Both the position numbers and the translations under genes were made by a program. Positions 26,299 to 34,932 of a DNA stretch of 64,000 nucleotides are shown here, in pieces. The notes beneath the pieces were generated by a model. That model searched no databases and had not been told where the DNA came from. It saw nothing but the letters and a program-made list of their open reading frames with translations. This DNA comes from a virus: IMG/VR virus record IMGVR_UViG_3300031576_000005, positions 95,143 to 159,142 of that record. One strand, written 5' to 3'. How positions within the stretch are numbered: position 1 is the stretch's first letter; every line of letters starts with the position of its first letter.

Positions 26299-26605
26299 AA
26301 TCTTCTAATGCTTTTTTCTTGATTGGGTCTTCTTTGCCTAAAATTTGTTCGCGTTGTTGAGAGGCTTCCGCCGCCATATCCCACAGCGAACCTATAGTGC
26401 CACCTTTCATTTGTCCAGTTTTCTTAGTCATCGCATCTAAATCAAATGGGCTAATTTTAGCGTCGATTGACATAGTTGGAACCGTCCAAACTCTTTTGCC
26501 TCGGCCTTGACAGTTTGGGCATGGAGAGGTTTTATCGGCGTCCATATGGAAATACATATCCCATTGGTTACAGCAGTCTTGACATTCTAAGCTATATACT
26601 GGCAT
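26219..26605 (-). CDS. Zinc-ribbon protein, FmdB-like N terminus
   Basis: A 128-aa protein. The first 45 residues (MPVYSLECQDC, then CPNCQGRGKRVWT) are a CxxC/CxxC zinc ribbon of the FmdB type; the rest is charged helix with a Lys-rich end. Such small ribbons are common in phage replication regions, but the partner is unknown. Confidence 0.65.
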   Translation of the reverse strand: MPVYSLECQDCCNQWDMYFHMDADKTSPCPNCQGRGKRVWTVPTMSIDAKISPFDLDAMTKKTGQMKGGTIGSLWDMAAEASQQREQILGKEDPIKKKALEDYAKKRKGKKYKDTKQSQSIDVEIRRT

Positions 26606-26606
26606 A

Positions 26607-27092
26607 CTATTTATTGAGGTTCAATAGAAAGTTATTAATTTCTTCCCCGCCTCGAACCATAACTAAATCCGGTGGACATTCTTGAAAAATCTTTTCTTCT
26701 GGAATAATCCACGCGGTTGTCGCATGTTTATCGCCAACCATCCTCGTATAACCACACCCACAGTTTAATAAATATCTTTTTAATTTCTCCATTTTCCAAA
26801 GTAAATATCTCTCGGTTCTAAAATGAATCCAAATATTAGCTTTCGTTCTAAGAACGCCGGTGCTTTTTGCCCCCGGCCCCAAATATTCAAAAGCTAAGTT
26901 TTTACTTGGATATAAGTCAACTTTTACTTCCATTCTTATTTCTTTTTGTTTTTTAAACTTAGGAATGACAAGGTCGAAGAAATCTTGTTCAGATTCTTCC
27001 ACTTTTTTTGCATGAGGAAATGATTTTTGAAGCGTGGCCAATATTTCATTTTCATAAACTTCGCTAATTTCTAAATCTTCTTTAAAGCTCAT
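26607..27092 (-). CDS. PD-(D/E)XK nuclease-like protein
   Basis: A 161-aa protein with DFFDLVIPKF, then EVKVDLYPSKN (E-x-K after the Asp) and LAFEYL near 65-75, a typical PD-(D/E)XK core, followed by TKANIWIHF. This family has been seen in phages and prophages as putative nucleases. Function beyond DNA cleavage is not clear. Confidence 0.6.
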   Translation of the reverse strand: MSFKEDLEISEVYENEILATLQKSFPHAKKVEESEQDFFDLVIPKFKKQKEIRMEVKVDLYPSKNLAFEYLGPGAKSTGVLRTKANIWIHFRTERYLLWKMEKLKRYLLNCGCGYTRMVGDKHATTAWIIPEEKIFQECPPDLVMVRGGEEINNFLLNLNK

Positions 27093-27093
27093 A

Positions 27094-28200
27094 TTATTTA
27101 TATTTATTCCAAATATCGATTATATTGTTTGCTGTATTTTCCCAAGTGTATTTCTTAGCGGTTTCGATACCATTAGTATTTACACTTCGGCCACGTTTGT
27201 AAGTTTCAATTAATGCAATTGCAATAGCGTTTCCATTAATATTTGACCATTGTCCCGTATTAGTAATTCCATCATTTCTAAAAAATGTGTTGTCTTGGGC
27301 TACGACAGTTCCTTCACTTTTTACTTCAATGCTATTGCTAGAACTTGCATAATCTCTATGTGCGTGGTCAAAATTTGTAATAACATTAATCCCGCAACTC
27401 ATTGCCTGCAACAAAGGCAAATTAAAACTTTCTCCTCTCGATGGAGCGACCAAACAATCGGCGTGAGACAAGAAGTCTGCATAATGCGATTCGGTAGGAA
27501 GCCAGTCAATAAATTCTACATTATTTACTTTTTGCCCACGGAATATTTGCTGGGTTATTAGTTCGTGAACACTTCGCATATCTACAAACTTATTAGTAAT
27601 ACAACACCGCAGCTTTACGTCTGGATTATTTCCAAAAACATTAAGAAATGCTTGTAGAATTTCTATATGTAATTTTCTGACCTCGAATTTTCCAGCCATA
27701 ATGAAAATAAATGGTCCGGATTTTTTCTTATATTTTTCTAGCGGATAAAATATATTTCTATCTACCCCCAATGGAACAACATGCACTGGTGGCTTTACCC
27801 CATTTGATTGGAAGACTTCCTTATTATAATTACATGGCACTATAATAGATTCTTGTTGGTTGAGACAGTTAGTTTCAATTTTCGTTAATCTATCTACTTC
27901 GTGAAAAGTATAAAGCACCTGTTTTTTACTTATTCTTTCCATCGACGCAAAATGATGCCATAGCCTTACAGAAGTATTATTTATATCGTGAGAGGCTAAT
28001 CCAGAAAGAGTCGCCTTCTGGATTTTCTCTTTTAATTCATTAGAACATGGCTCAAATCCATTAACATCCACGCCACCCCCAATGGGGAATAGACTATATT
28101 CTTCTTTGATATTCCGAAGAATATGAAAGGCCGACGCCCCAAGGGATGTGGAATTTATAGGGAAGTTTAATGGAATCATATCAGAATGGAATCTCGACAT
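27094..28200 (-). CDS. Glycosyltransferase, GT4 family
   Basis: A 368-aa GT-B enzyme with a clear GT4 C-terminal domain: VVPLGVDRNIFYP, FIFMAGKFEVRK, and ADCLVAPSRGESFNLPLLQAMSCG (the E-x7-E region). It transfers a hexose to an acceptor. It lies away from the main glycan block, between the ssb gene and a nuclease, and its start overlaps ssb by 20 bases, so it looks inserted into the replication operon. Confidence 0.85.
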   Translation of the reverse strand: MSRFHSDMIPLNFPINSTSLGASAFHILRNIKEEYSLFPIGGGVDVNGFEPCSNELKEKIQKATLSGLASHDINNTSVRLWHHFASMERISKKQVLYTFHEVDRLTKIETNCLNQQESIIVPCNYNKEVFQSNGVKPPVHVVPLGVDRNIFYPLEKYKKKSGPFIFIMAGKFEVRKLHIEILQAFLNVFGNNPDVKLRCCITNKFVDMRSVHELITQQIFRGQKVNNVEFIDWLPTESHYADFLSHADCLVAPSRGESFNLPLLQAMSCGINVITNFDHAHRDYASSSNSIEVKSEGTVVAQDNTFFRNDGITNTGQWSNINGNAIAIALIETYKRGRSVNTNGIETAKKYTWENTANNIIDIWNKYK

Positions 28201-28582
28201 CTTCTTCTTCGGAATGAGCTGGCGTTGCTTTTACAGCCACGTCTTTAACAGCATCACCTTCTGCTACTACTTTCGGGGAATAAATGTCAAACCTATTTAC
28301 AACTAGTTCAATCGTAGTAATAGTCTTCCCATCTTTTTCATAACTATTAGGGGTTAATTGTCCTTGAACGCCAACGTTTGTTCCCTTCTTAAGTCCTGTT
28401 AGTAATCCCCATACTTTTTCACTATGCTGCTTTGAGAAGCATACACAATTTAAGAATAGAGACTTCTTATTCTCTCCCCACCCCGTATTAAGTGCTAAGG
28501 TAAATTTAGCCACCGTATTTTTAAAAACCTGGACATCTTTTGTTAAGTTGCCAGCCAATGCTACTATTTGATAATTAACCAT
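28181..28582 (-). CDS. ssb: Single-stranded DNA-binding protein
   Basis: A 133-aa SSB with an OB-fold (IVALAGNLTKDVQVFKNTVAKF start, NCVCFSKQ, GTNVGVQGQL) and an acidic tail ending EEEDVEIPF, the tip that binds partner proteins. It would coat single-stranded DNA for replication and RecA loading. Upstream of it, with three bases between, is the sigma-like gene. Confidence 0.9.
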   Translation of the reverse strand: MVNYQIVALAGNLTKDVQVFKNTVAKFTLALNTGWGENKKSLFLNCVCFSKQHSEKVWGLLTGLKKGTNVGVQGQLTPNSYEKDGKTITTIELVVNRFDIYSPKVVAEGDAVKDVAVKATPAHSEEEDVEIPF

Positions 28583-28584
28583 TT

Positions 28585-29238
28585 TTATTTTCTATTTAGT
28601 TTGTTAAGTAATATCTTTTTTATCTTTATAAAAGAACTATTACATTTTAATCTAACCCATTCATGCGAAACATTATATTTTTTGCCCACATTCTTTAAAG
28701 TTGTCTGAGTGAATCCATACTTATAATATATAGCATCTTTCTCTAATTCCGTCAACTCATTTATGCATTCCATCATAATTTTTTTTAGATGTGTATCTTC
28801 TATCTTATCATATACAATTAATTCTGGAATAGACAGTTCTATAATTTTCTTTCCATCTGGGTCTGTTTGCGTATACCATTTACACTTATCATAAGCCTCA
28901 GAAATGCTCATTAATTGATATGGAGATTGTTTTTTAGCTAGAGCTTTAGATATATGCTCAACGGGATGTCTTATCAACCAATCTTTACTCATTTCTCTCT
29001 TTGCTCGCTGTAAGGCACATTTATAAGCAAATCTCTTAAAAGCTCCTTTTGTCTTATCAAAATGCTGAATAGCGGATAATATGCCCAATATAGCCCCATA
29101 TCTTTTTGCACCATCGTCCATATTATTATTTCCAAGTTTATTAACTACTCTATCAATTATATAATTATAATTAAGTAATACTTCATTTCTAGCTTTTGTA
29201 TTACCTTTTTGTGCTTTTGTTATAGTATCAATTATCAT
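28585..29238 (-). CDS. Sigma-70-like transcription factor
   Basis: A 217-aa small sigma-like protein. The N-terminal half (NEVLLNYNYIIDRVVNKLG, KGAFKRFAYKCALQRAKREM) resembles sigma region 2, and the C-terminal LTELEKDAIYYKYGFTQTTLKNVGKKYNVSHEWVR is region 4 with an HTH. It probably directs host RNA polymerase to a phage promoter set, possibly the -35/-10 sites listed below, though this link is untested. Confidence 0.7.
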   Translation of the reverse strand: MIIDTITKAQKGNTKARNEVLLNYNYIIDRVVNKLGNNNMDDGAKRYGAILGILSAIQHFDKTKGAFKRFAYKCALQRAKREMSKDWLIRHPVEHISKALAKKQSPYQLMSISEAYDKCKWYTQTDPDGKKIIELSIPELIVYDKIEDTHLKKIMMECINELTELEKDAIYYKYGFTQTTLKNVGKKYNVSHEWVRLKCNSSFIKIKKILLNKLNRK

Positions 29239-29593
29239 ATTTTTTCTTGAAATCTTTCATAAAATCTTGATTTGATAGGCACAGATATACAAACATACAT
29301 GCATATATTAAATGAGTATCTTTGGTTCCAGAGGATATTAATGTTGCTTTATCTCTTTCTATATATATAGATATAAAATCAGTGAGTGTTGACAAAAAAT
29401 AAGTATTAATATAAAGCTTATTGTCTTTTTCTATGAATATAATGCTTTCGTCTTGATTTCGAAATGCAGTAAATCTTTCATCTAATAAAATATTTTTACA
29501 AGCTGATACTAAAATTCCTTGTGATAAATAGGTTAAATAATTAAAATATATTTCATAGGCTAACTTTTCGTTTATAGAAACATCCTTATTCAT
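29228..29593 (-). CDS. Hypothetical protein
   Basis: A 121-aa protein with a helical, weakly hydrophobic profile (LAYEIYFNYLTYLSQGILVSACKNILL) and YACMFVYLCLSN near the end. Overlaps neighbours on both sides. Function unknown. Confidence 0.55.
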   Translation of the reverse strand: MNKDVSINEKLAYEIYFNYLTYLSQGILVSACKNILLDERFTAFRNQDESIIFIEKDNKLYINTYFLSTLTDFISIYIERDKATLISSGTKDTHLIYACMFVYLCLSNQDFMKDFKKKYDN

Positions 29594-30090
29594 TTGATGC
29601 CCATGTGATTATGTGAAAATAATAGTGGGGCACCATCATACTTTTCTATTTCAAAAGCCGGCTCTCCAGATAAGCCGCCGCGATTTCTAATCTTTTCTAA
29701 CAAATTTTCATCATTCACAGTGGATTTGTATTCGCTATAATAAATTACTTTTTTTACGTTAAAATGAACTAAGAATAAGGCGCATGAAGGACATGGTTTA
29801 AAAGTTATGTATAAAGTCAGCTTTTCTTGGGCGCGACATTTTTCTAATCCAGCAAATAATAGTGCGTTCATTTCGGCGTGAATTATATAGGGTTGTTTTT
29901 TGTCTCCGTCCAATAATTCGTCATTAAAATTTGCTGGAGCGCCATTATATCCCGAATATAATTCGTTCGAATCTGTTTTTAAGACAGCCCCGACTTTAGT
30001 ATTTTTATCCTTTGACCTTACAGATATTAGGAATGCCAATGACATGCAATAACAATCCCATGTGGTGTTAATTGGAAGAATATTATTCAT
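29590..30090 (-). CDS. dCMP deaminase
   Basis: A 166-aa zinc-dependent cytidylate deaminase. HAE at residues 71-73 and PCPSC at 99-103 (Cys100 and Cys103) are the zinc ligands and catalytic Glu. It turns dCMP into dUMP, feeding dTMP synthesis. It belongs with the dNMP kinase and reductase genes here. Confidence 0.9.
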   Translation of the reverse strand: MNNILPINTTWDCYCMSLAFLISVRSKDKNTKVGAVLKTDSNELYSGYNGAPANFNDELLDGDKKQPYIIHAEMNALLFAGLEKCRAQEKLTLYITFKPCPSCALFLVHFNVKKVIYYSEYKSTVNDENLLEKIRNRGGLSGEPAFEIEKYDGAPLLFSHNHMGIK

Positions 30091-30903
30091 ATAATCTTAT
30101 AAATTCTGCAAATTTCTCTCTTTTCCTTTGAAGAAATATCTTTTCACGACTATATAAAAAAGTCAAGAAAATCTTAACTTGCCTATTTCCGCAGATTCTT
30201 AAATTAAAATTATTTTTATTATCCTTAAATCTTTTATCGATAATGCAGTTAATATTTAGTTTTTCTGTAATAAATTTTTTGAAATATAAACAAATATTTG
30301 AGGTTCCAACAATTACAATTTGACTTCGTATGGTCTTTCTCGGAAAAGACCATGTTAAGCATCCATCTCCATCAAAATAACCTAAGATAAAACTTTTAAT
30401 AAAACTATCTCTATTTAATTTTGGCATTTTTAAAATAAATGTTTTATTCTGCATTATTCCTAATTTTATTAGAGATTTTGCAATATTGATATTATTTATA
30501 TTTAATCTATATTCATTCCTAAGCTTATAATTGCCATTTCTCCCTCTATATTTTACGAAAAGTAATGGTCTGGATGATTGTAAGCATTGATTTATTTTAT
30601 ATAAAATTTCCACATCTTTATCTTGCAAAGATAAGGCAACCGCGTGTTGGTCTTTATTAACATATCCATCTGCCGCTAAAAATCCTAGAATGTATGCCTT
30701 TTCTTTTTATCGATTTTATCAAAATAATGTTCATTGATTTTATACTTCCTATGAGATAGAGTTGGTGGTCTTAGCATTATTTGGTTTTTTATTAAAATAT
30801 CTCTGATGCATGTTTTTGATACGCCAAACATTTTTCCAATCTGTGGACAAGAATATCCATCTTTGTACAAGCTAGTAATTTTTGTCTTAGGAATTAGATT
30901 CAT
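30083..30903 (-). pseudogene. LAGLIDADG homing endonuclease, one frameshift
   Basis: Two adjacent reading frames belong to one gene. The first (from 30903) has an N-terminal HTH (CPQIGKMFGVSKTCIRDIL) and stops after DKKKRHTF at about 30685. One A is missing in the A-rich codons near 30694; with it, the sequence continues KAYILGFLAADGYVNK (first LAGLIDADG motif) into the second frame, which carries FILGYFDGDGCL (second motif). Restored length is about 273 aa. It lies next to the dCMP deaminase gene. Confidence 0.75.
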
Positions 30904-31057
30904 TTATAGCCTCTACAAGTGCTTTAAGTATAGATTTAACTTGGTCTGAATGGATTTCAAAGCCCCAATCATCAGCAATAAGAAGTTTTTGTTGTTTGGC
31001 CTCATTATATAAAAAGTTGGCTCGATTTGTTATTTTTTGTAGGTCTAGTTTTTTCAT
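30887..31057 (-). CDS. Small hypothetical protein (56 aa)
   Basis: ATG at 31057 to TAA at 30887, 56 codons, mostly helical (KITNRANFLYNEAKQQKLLIADDWGF). It overlaps the start of the LAGLIDADG gene by 17 bases and fills an empty gap, so it is likely real. Function unknown. Confidence 0.55.
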   Translation of the reverse strand: MKKLDLQKITNRANFLYNEAKQQKLLIADDWGFEIHSDQVKSILKALVEAINESNS

Positions 31058-31061
31058 ATTA

Positions 31062-31286
31062 TTAATCTAATAAATATAAATATTCTTCGCCGCAATGGTC
31101 TAAAATATATTTTTCACATTCTTTTTTATTTTTACGTTCCATAATATAATGAGATTGGGTATACCATCCAGAATCATATAATCTATCTGATAATTTTTTA
31201 AGATATTTCTCAAGAAAAATATCGTCGTAATTATCTTTAAATTCCTTACTAAAACAGGAACGTGGCTTCGAACCTTTGCCGTTCAT
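31062..31286 (-). CDS. Small hypothetical protein
   Basis: A 74-aa protein opening MNGKGSKPRSCFSKEF, a start often seen in small phage proteins of unknown role, then charged helix. Its ATG overlaps an upstream TGA (ATGA). Confidence 0.55.
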   Translation of the reverse strand: MNGKGSKPRSCFSKEFKDNYDDIFLEKYLKKLSDRLYDSGWYTQSHYIMERKNKKECEKYILDHCGEEYLYLLD

Positions 31287-31415
31287 AAATATCCTTTTGA
31301 TAATTTTCCGCTCTTGGTTAAAACGCCGGCTTTAATTAAAGAATTTACCTTTTGTTTGAGCGTCATATTTTGGAGGTCTTTCAAAGACTAACTTATTAAG
31401 TTGTTTTTGATTCAT
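31283..31415 (-). CDS. Two tiny overlapping ORFs (possibly one broken gene)
   Basis: Two 27-codon frames overlap here: one starts ATG 31415 (MNQKQLNKLVFERPPKYD), the other ATG 31366 (MTLKQKVNSLIKAGVLTK) and ends in ATGA with the next gene. Each could be a minute gene; a single frameshifted gene is also possible. Weak support. Confidence 0.3.
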
Positions 31416-31584
31416 TTCTTTCATTCTCTATAAATTTTATATAATTTTGGCCATATTTACAATCTTGATGAATACATTCTTTACAAAATCCTTGAAGCCG
31501 ACAAGAGACTCTAACCCCACATTCATCACAGAAAAAACCACTGCTCTTAGGATTTTCGGGATTATGTTTAATGTATTTTATCAT
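31396..31584 (-). CDS. Small zinc-ribbon protein
   Basis: About 62 aa from ATG 31584. FFCDECGVR and FCKECIHQDC give two CxxC pairs, so a single zinc ribbon is likely. Overlaps the upstream gene by 17 bases. Partner unknown. Confidence 0.55.
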   Translation of the reverse strand: MIKYIKHNPENPKSSGFFCDECGVRVSCRLQGFCKECIHQDCKYGQNYIKFIENERNESKTT

Positions 31585-31831
31585 AATTTTTACTTTTCTT
31601 AGCATGATGTATATTATAAAGACTTAAATCAACTATAACATAATTAAATATCTCTAAATATAAATCAAATCTTGGATTGTGGTCACGATTCTTATTAAAA
31701 TGTAAGTCGGTAGTTAATGTTATTAAATTAATTTCACCTTTGTATTCTCTCCATTGGTGGAACATTGAAAGTTCAAAATGATAATTTTTTCCAATTGGAA
31801 AATTTATACTGCGTCGTCTTAGGGATAACAT
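31568..31831 (-). CDS. Hypothetical protein
   Basis: An 87-aa protein with an Arg-rich start (LSLRRRSINFPIG) and FELSMFHQWREYKGEINL followed by strands. Not recognised. Sixteen bases beyond the end of the broken HNH gene. Confidence 0.5.
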   Translation of the reverse strand: MLSLRRRSINFPIGKNYHFELSMFHQWREYKGEINLITLTTDLHFNKNRDHNPRFDLYLEIFNYVIVDLSLYNIHHAKKSKNYDKIH

Positions 31832-31846
31832 ATCATTAATATAATT

Positions 31847-32510
31847 CTATAAAATTCCTAAAATCTGCTTCATATATTTTCTAAATATTCGAAATTCTTT
31901 TGGTGTGGTATGTGAACCAAAAATTTTATGAAACAGATAATGATATTCATAACGGATTGTTATAACATTGTCTATATTGTATCTATATTTTGGATAATTA
32001 GCAACATTAAATTTGTGATGAACAGATAAAAGACCGCCCCTAATTCCATCTATCTGACATATCCAATCATCTCTCTTTAAAGCTTTTTTATAATATTTTT
32101 ATCTCTCAAAGTCATTCGTTTGTATAAACGATATTTATTCGTTAGATGCGGATTATAGGCAGGATTTTTATTACCCCTTTTAGATTTTTATATTTTTCTT
32201 TTTGCTTCTTCTGACATATGTTTACCAAAATGCGGATGTTCTTTCCCAAATTTTCCAAAATTTGGTTTTTTTTCTCCTTTATGCGATTCTGATAATTTTA
32301 ATCGAGTTTCCAAAGATAAATTTTCTCTTTTTCTAGAACATGTCAAACAATGCTTTGTTCCACGTCCTTTAATAGCATCTACTCTAAGTATTGCCCTATT
32401 CTTCTTTCCTTTATGTGTATTATATTCGCAACCCACTAAAGAAAACCATTTTAGCTCTCTGTTTTTCCCCTACCAACAAAAAATTTTTTATAATTTAAAT
32501 AAACAATCAT
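31847..32510 (-). pseudogene. Decayed NUMOD3-HNH homing endonuclease
   Basis: A remnant of the same family as 71-814. It starts MIVYLNYKKFFVGRGK at 32510, shifts frame into the CEYNTHKGKKNRAIL zinc part, carries NUMOD3 repeats (KPNFGKFGKEHPHFGKH), hits a stop at 32188, and resumes in other frames with ALKRDDWICQIDGIRGGLL, VHHKFNVANYP and YHYLFHKIFG down to a TAG near 31847. Several indels separate the pieces, so it no longer encodes a full enzyme. It starts one base after the upstream gene's stop, like its sisters. Confidence 0.75.
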
Positions 32511-32511
32511 A

Positions 32512-32742
32512 TCAATACAATTCTACCAAATATCTAATGGCCATAGCCGCCACCTGGATTGCTTCTAACTTACCGTGCTTATGCTGATTATGTTTTACAG
32601 TATCCCAAAGCTCGCTGACTTCTTCGGCGAGAATGCAGTATCCCTCATGATGACTGTGAAAGGGACGATGTTTATCGCTAGCCCTCTGGTATTCTTCTAA
32701 AACCTTTTTTAGAACCTTATTTAGTTTTTTATTCTTTTTCAT
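32512..32742 (-). CDS. MazG-like/DUF550-like small protein
   Basis: A 76-aa protein with LAEEVSELWDTV (Glu 40, 41, 44) and EAIQVAAMAIRYL, close to the EExxE and ExxQ pattern of small MazG-related NTP pyrophosphohydrolases in phages. It may remove odd nucleotides or have a housekeeping role. Its ATG is 11 bases after a good -10 box. Confidence 0.6.
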   Translation of the reverse strand: MKKNKKLNKVLKKVLEEYQRASDKHRPFHSHHEGYCILAEEVSELWDTVKHNQHKHGKLEAIQVAAMAIRYLVELY

Positions 32743-32753
32743 GACTATTAAAT

Positions 32754-32782
32754 ATCTTACGCTATATTTAAGTTATTGTCAA
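32754..32782 (-). promoter_or_regulatory. Sigma70-like promoter, TTGACA-N17-TAAGAT
   Basis: -35 TTGACA at 32782-32777, 17-base spacer, -10 TAAGAT at 32759-32754, then 11 bases to the ATG of the MazG-like gene. It fills the 40-base gap downstream of the RNA ligase gene. Predicted leader is only about four bases. Confidence 0.7.
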
Positions 32783-33901
32783 CTATTCATTGTGTTTTAA
32801 TAAGAAAATCGGATTTATTGCTTTAAACGATAACCTTCCTAATTCTGCGTCTCTCTCTTCGACCAAGGGTCTAAAAACAAAACCCTCATTTGGAACATCG
32901 GCAAGTTTTGAGCGACTATCGGCCAAATCTATTAAAGTATCTACATTAGCAACATTCTCTGCAAGACAAAATGATTCATTAACGATGGGAACTGTTTTAG
33001 CCCCAATTGCTTCAGCGACCCGAATAAAATCTTTAAAATCTAGATATTTTTGATTATCAATATCGAATATATTAAATAGGTAAATATCTTGTCCTTTTAG
33101 TTTATATTTATTTCCTTGCACGCCCTCCCCAATACATTCTCCCTGAACGGCAAAATTTTTACTAGAACTAATATCGGCAATAACATCGGCAATTTTAGTG
33201 AGTTTTTCGTCCCACTTATGGTGTCTAAATACTTTCCATAATGTATTATCTTCTGTTTCTTTTAATTCTAGATTTCGGCTACAAACACCAAATTGTCCAT
33301 CTTTAATGAAAAAGGTGGTTGAGCAGCCATCACATTTTTCTGAAACATAGAAGTATTTATCAATATGTCGTTTTAATACATCTGGAACTGATTGAATTCT
33401 GCATTCGTCGGTACGAGGAATAAAAGACGGAAAACGCCCCTTAGCAACTCCAGACAGACAAGCTGGAACCGGAGGTTCGTATTTTGTAATCCCTAACCAT
33501 TCCGTCACGTCATCCCCTTCTTGCGGGGGGTTGATTTTCCAATTATATCCATCAGATTCTAATATAGTTAGCTTAATACCGACAATGCTGCCGTCATCAT
33601 TATGATGTTCTTTTGTTAATATCGATAAAGGAAAGCAGATGCCCTGACTAATTTGAGACCTAAGACGAATAGTACGAATCCTAATTGGCTTATCTGGATT
33701 ATTCTTGTTTCTTAAAAATTCAGACCATTGAGCAAATGGCAATATAGAATCTACCTCACAATATACAACCATATCTCCGGATTTAAATTGCTCCTTAGGT
33801 ACAACGACCTTCCATCCTAATATCTCAGCAACGGATATTTTATCCGCCCCGTCAATCGGAGAAATATTTTTGATAATTTGTAGACTAGAAAGCTTTCTCA
33901 T
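32783..33901 (-). CDS. RNA ligase, DRB0094/Rnl5-type
   Basis: A 372-aa ATP-dependent RNA ligase. An N-terminal OB-like domain (GADKISVAEILGWKVVV, SGDMVVYCEVDSILP) is followed by the nucleotidyl-transfer site EKCDG at residues 188-192, where Lys189 takes the AMP, and later motifs (FGVCSRNLEL, YLFNIFDI, EGFVFRP). This order, OB domain first, is that of the DRB0094 group that seals 3'-OH/5'-P nicks in RNA. It is one of two RNA ligases in the window. Confidence 0.85.
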   Translation of the reverse strand: MRKLSSLQIIKNISPIDGADKISVAEILGWKVVVPKEQFKSGDMVVYCEVDSILPFAQWSEFLRNKNNPDKPIRIRTIRLRSQISQGICFPLSILTKEHHNDDGSIVGIKLTILESDGYNWKINPPQEGDDVTEWLGITKYEPPVPACLSGVAKGRFPSFIPRTDECRIQSVPDVLKRHIDKYFYVSEKCDGCSTTFFIKDGQFGVCSRNLELKETEDNTLWKVFRHHKWDEKLTKIADVIADISSSKNFAVQGECIGEGVQGNKYKLKGQDIYLFNIFDIDNQKYLDFKDFIRVAEAIGAKTVPIVNESFCLAENVANVDTLIDLADSRSKLADVPNEGFVFRPLVEERDAELGRLSFKAINPIFLLKHNE

Positions 33902-33921
33902 ATTATGTTAAATTTAATTAT

Positions 33922-34596
33922 CTATGTCCAAAGAAAATTTCTATATTTAATCAATCGCTGAAGCATTTCTTCTTGTTCTTTCTCATATTGGGCTTCTAGA
34001 GAAATTAAAACTTTGTATTTCTCGTCGTAAGACAAATCTTTTGGCATATTATGCGCTATATCCTGCGCTTTTTCTATTTGTTTTTCTCTGTATTCTCTCA
34101 ACATCCACCATTGCCTCGCTTCATTAATTTCTTTCCAAAAAGTTTTCTGAGGCTCTTCGTCAAAAGAAACTATTTCCTCTGGTGCTTCGTTAAAATATCT
34201 TTCCAAAACTGCAAATATAGCATGAACCATAACTTCAGAGTTATCTGTCCATGTATTAGGAAGTGTTTTTATTTTAATAACATTATAGGGTCGAAGCCAA
34301 CATTTGAACTTATACCATTTATCTTTAATTCTATGAGCTGGGATGGAGAATAAGTATGGAAATTCCTCTCGAATATAATATTGTAGAGGGCATAATTTCT
34401 TTATTTTTCGCTCCCATTCATCGCTGGTAGGTGTATATGGGTCATATTTTTCCCAAGCGAAATACATTGCCGAGCGATAAAGATGAAAAGGTCCAAATTT
34501 AAATCTCTTCGTTCTCCAGGGTTTACAACAACGAGCGGCTTGGTCTTCTTCTTTTTCGTGTTTATCCATCATTTTTTGAAATTTTTTATTTTTCAT
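33922..34596 (-). CDS. Conserved phage hypothetical protein
   Basis: About 224 aa from ATG 34596 (start shown by ATGA overlap with the tiny membrane-protein gene). It is rich in Trp and charged residues, with YREEFPYLFSIPAHR-like and KTLPNTWTDNSEVMVHA sequence of the kind seen in phages of unknown role. Coiled-coil-like end (YEKEQEEMLQRLIKY). Confidence 0.6.
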   Translation of the reverse strand: MKNKKFQKMMDKHEKEEDQAARCCKPWRTKRFKFGPFHLYRSAMYFAWEKYDPYTPTSDEWERKIKKLCPLQYYIREEFPYLFSIPAHRIKDKWYKFKCWLRPYNVIKIKTLPNTWTDNSEVMVHAIFAVLERYFNEAPEEIVSFDEEPQKTFWKEINEARQWWMLREYREKQIEKAQDIAHNMPKDLSYDEKYKVLISLEAQYEKEQEEMLQRLIKYRNFLWT

Positions 34597-34754
34597 ATAT
34601 TTAACATTCCCCCTAACAAAAGAGTGCAAAATAGCCAAAAAAACCAAAATACCCACCAAAGTAGCGAATATCGCTTGATTTTATTTTTGTCCGCCATTAC
34701 AGCAAAGACAATACCAGAACAAACTCCGATTAAAAAATTTAGAAAAAAACTCAT
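34593..34754 (-). CDS. Tiny membrane protein (53 aa)
   Basis: ATG 34754 to the TGA overlapping the next ATG, 53 codons. Hydrophobic segment 1 spans residues 3-20 and segment 2, very Trp/Phe-rich (LLWWVFWFFWLF), spans 31-48, a two-pass membrane hairpin. Unknown role. Confidence 0.6.
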   Translation of the reverse strand: MSFFLNFLIGVCSGIVFAVMADKNKIKRYSLLWWVFWFFWLFCTLLLGGMLNI

Positions 34755-34755
34755 A

Positions 34756-34929
34756 TTATTCAAAAAATGTACTAACTTTTTGCGGCCTTTTCTTGTGTTC
34801 TACATGGGCATTATCTACTCTTTTCCTATGGGTATGAAAATAAACCGCCATACAAGACCTACAACTAAAATTTGGCAACAACAACCCGCTATATTCTGGG
34901 TGCTTTTTGCATTTCGTGGCAAATTTCAT
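34756..34929 (-). CDS. Tiny Cys/His protein (57 aa)
   Basis: ATG 34929 to TAA 34756. CKKH (residues 7-10), CRSC (23-26) and HTH could hold a zinc ion; the tail is basic. It fills the gap between two genes with one to three bases to spare. Function unknown. Confidence 0.55.
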   Translation of the reverse strand: MKFATKCKKHPEYSGLLLPNFSCRSCMAVYFHTHRKRVDNAHVEHKKRPQKVSTFFE

Positions 34930-34932
34930 AAT

